Shown here piece after piece: positions 63,132-64,000 of a DNA stretch of 64,000 nucleotides. The notes under the pieces were generated by a model. That model saw nothing but the letters and a program-made list of their open reading frames with translations, was not told the DNA's origin and searched no databases. A program made the translations under genes and the position numbers. Source of the stretch: Acephala macrosclerotiorum (lineage: Eukaryota; Ascomycota; Leotiomycetes; Helotiales; Mollisiaceae); assembly GCA_014904845.1 (NCBI GenBank), contig MU119391.1, forward strand, positions 45,077-109,076, given 5' to 3'. The first letter of the stretch is position 1. Each line of letters starts with the position of its first letter.

Positions 63132-63907
63132 TGTCACCGAATTGTCGAGAGTGTAGTGGGTGCGTGGTCGAGAGTTCGCATAGCGGACAGATGATGGGAT
63201 GGAGCTTCGCGTAGATTCAAAATTGACGCGAGGCCAATTTCAAAAATTTGGCGAGGCGCCATCTCTGGGAGGTCAACATCACCAACGAACTCCATCGTCA
63301 CCACGATATGGATTACTTCTTTAATTTATGGCCCGCAAATTGATGTACGTGTATTTGAACCATTTACAATTTGCTGTTTTTTGCGGATTTCGGGGTAATC
63401 GTCCCTCCCGATTATTAAATTGAACGCCGGTTGCACTGCGTTCCGTTTATTCCCTATTCAGTACCCGCCCTGCGACTGAGTTGCCTTGCCTTTAGGAGAG
63501 TGGATATATTCTGCAAATCTCTAAGCTCTCAGGAGATTCTAGCTCTTCTCTTCGATTTTATGTATTGTTTGTGGTTGACGGCAGAAGGGGAATATTAGGC
63601 CTGCTGCGAGCTCAGATTGCGAGTTGGACGAGGTGTTGGAGAAGTCTACCTAGTTTCAGCATTCAGTTGGCTGTTCTGACATTTCTATTTCATGCTGCCT
63701 TTATTGTATCTACCGATCCTTCTCGATCTCGTCCTGGGATGTTGAACATGAGACGAGAAGACTGTGGTTAGACATCGAACACAAAATCTCAACTTCAAAA
63801 TGTCGGACCAGAAAGCCTAAATTCGGAGATCCTTCCATTACCTCTCTATCCATCTAGCTATCTGTACCCTACATTGCTGGCCTACGGCTCTGTATGCGCA
63901 TCCCTTC
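63132..63907. other. Subtelomeric spacer and ALG6 promoter
   Basis: Unique sequence between ALG6 and the telomere. There is no gene and no subtelomeric helicase or tandem satellite. A 68-codon frame at 63565-63771 is not supported. Confidence 0.55.
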
Positions 63908-64000
63908 AGGGTTAGGGTTAGGGTTAGGGTTAGGGTTAGGGTTAGGGTTAGGGTTAGGGTTAGGGTTAGGGTTAGGGTTAGGGTTAGGGTTAGGGTTAGG
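63908..64000 (+). repeat. Telomeric repeat array, right chromosome end
   Basis: AGGG followed by 14 perfect TTAGGG units and a final TTAGG at the window edge. The G-rich strand runs 5' to 3' toward the end, as a right-hand telomere should. Confidence 0.98.

Overview
This window is the last 64 kb of a filamentous-ascomycete chromosome arm. The right end is a telomere, about 15 TTAGGG units running out to base 64000. Genes carry short introns (mostly 46-112 nt) with GT...AG ends and CTNA-type branch points, and repeats have been reduced to extremely AT-rich DNA in the manner of repeat-induced point mutation (RIP). The class is an inference; gene content and style would fit Leotiomycetes, but nothing here fixes the species.

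Layout. 1-9.4 kb is a conserved housekeeping block in alternating orientation: a Ser/Thr-rich single-pass membrane protein, RPB4 (Pol II), TRS23 (TRAPP), RPN10 (26S proteasome), a Borealin/Nbl1-type passenger-complex protein and TMA22 (DENR). 10.5-23.7 kb is sparser accessory DNA: a repeat-containing secreted protein split by an 855-bp hAT-type element, a type I membrane protein, an allantoate-permease-family MFS transporter, a Kre9/Knh1-like GPI protein and a wrecked methyltransferase gene, separated by long gene-free gaps.

24.9-50.4 kb is one AT block. Despite saturation mutation, fragments of fungal Ty1/copia polyproteins and paired LTRs can still be read. At least three copies lie in the + orientation (A, B, C), with B inserted inside the reverse transcriptase of A. 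A small GC-normal island sits at 40.7-41.5 kb. The whole block lies between two 135-bp direct repeats spaced exactly 25,700 bp apart and differing only by transitions. In a hand-counted 120-bp stretch, 8 of 10 surviving cytosines are in CpG.

50.4-64 kb: a short normal island, a 3.4-kb AT-rich hAT element with intact ends and 8-bp target duplication, a broken DHA2-type MFS transporter, a cupredoxin-type membrane protein, and ALG6, a core N-glycosylation gene starting less than 0.8 kb from the telomere.

Most notable: the 855-bp hAT-type element in the secreted-protein gene has its ends placed so that GT in the left terminus and AG at the right junction define an in-frame intron, which is directly testable with RNA. 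The TRS23 start codon appears to be split by an intron. Exon boundaries were worked out by eye from reading frame, splice signals and family conservation; no searches were run.
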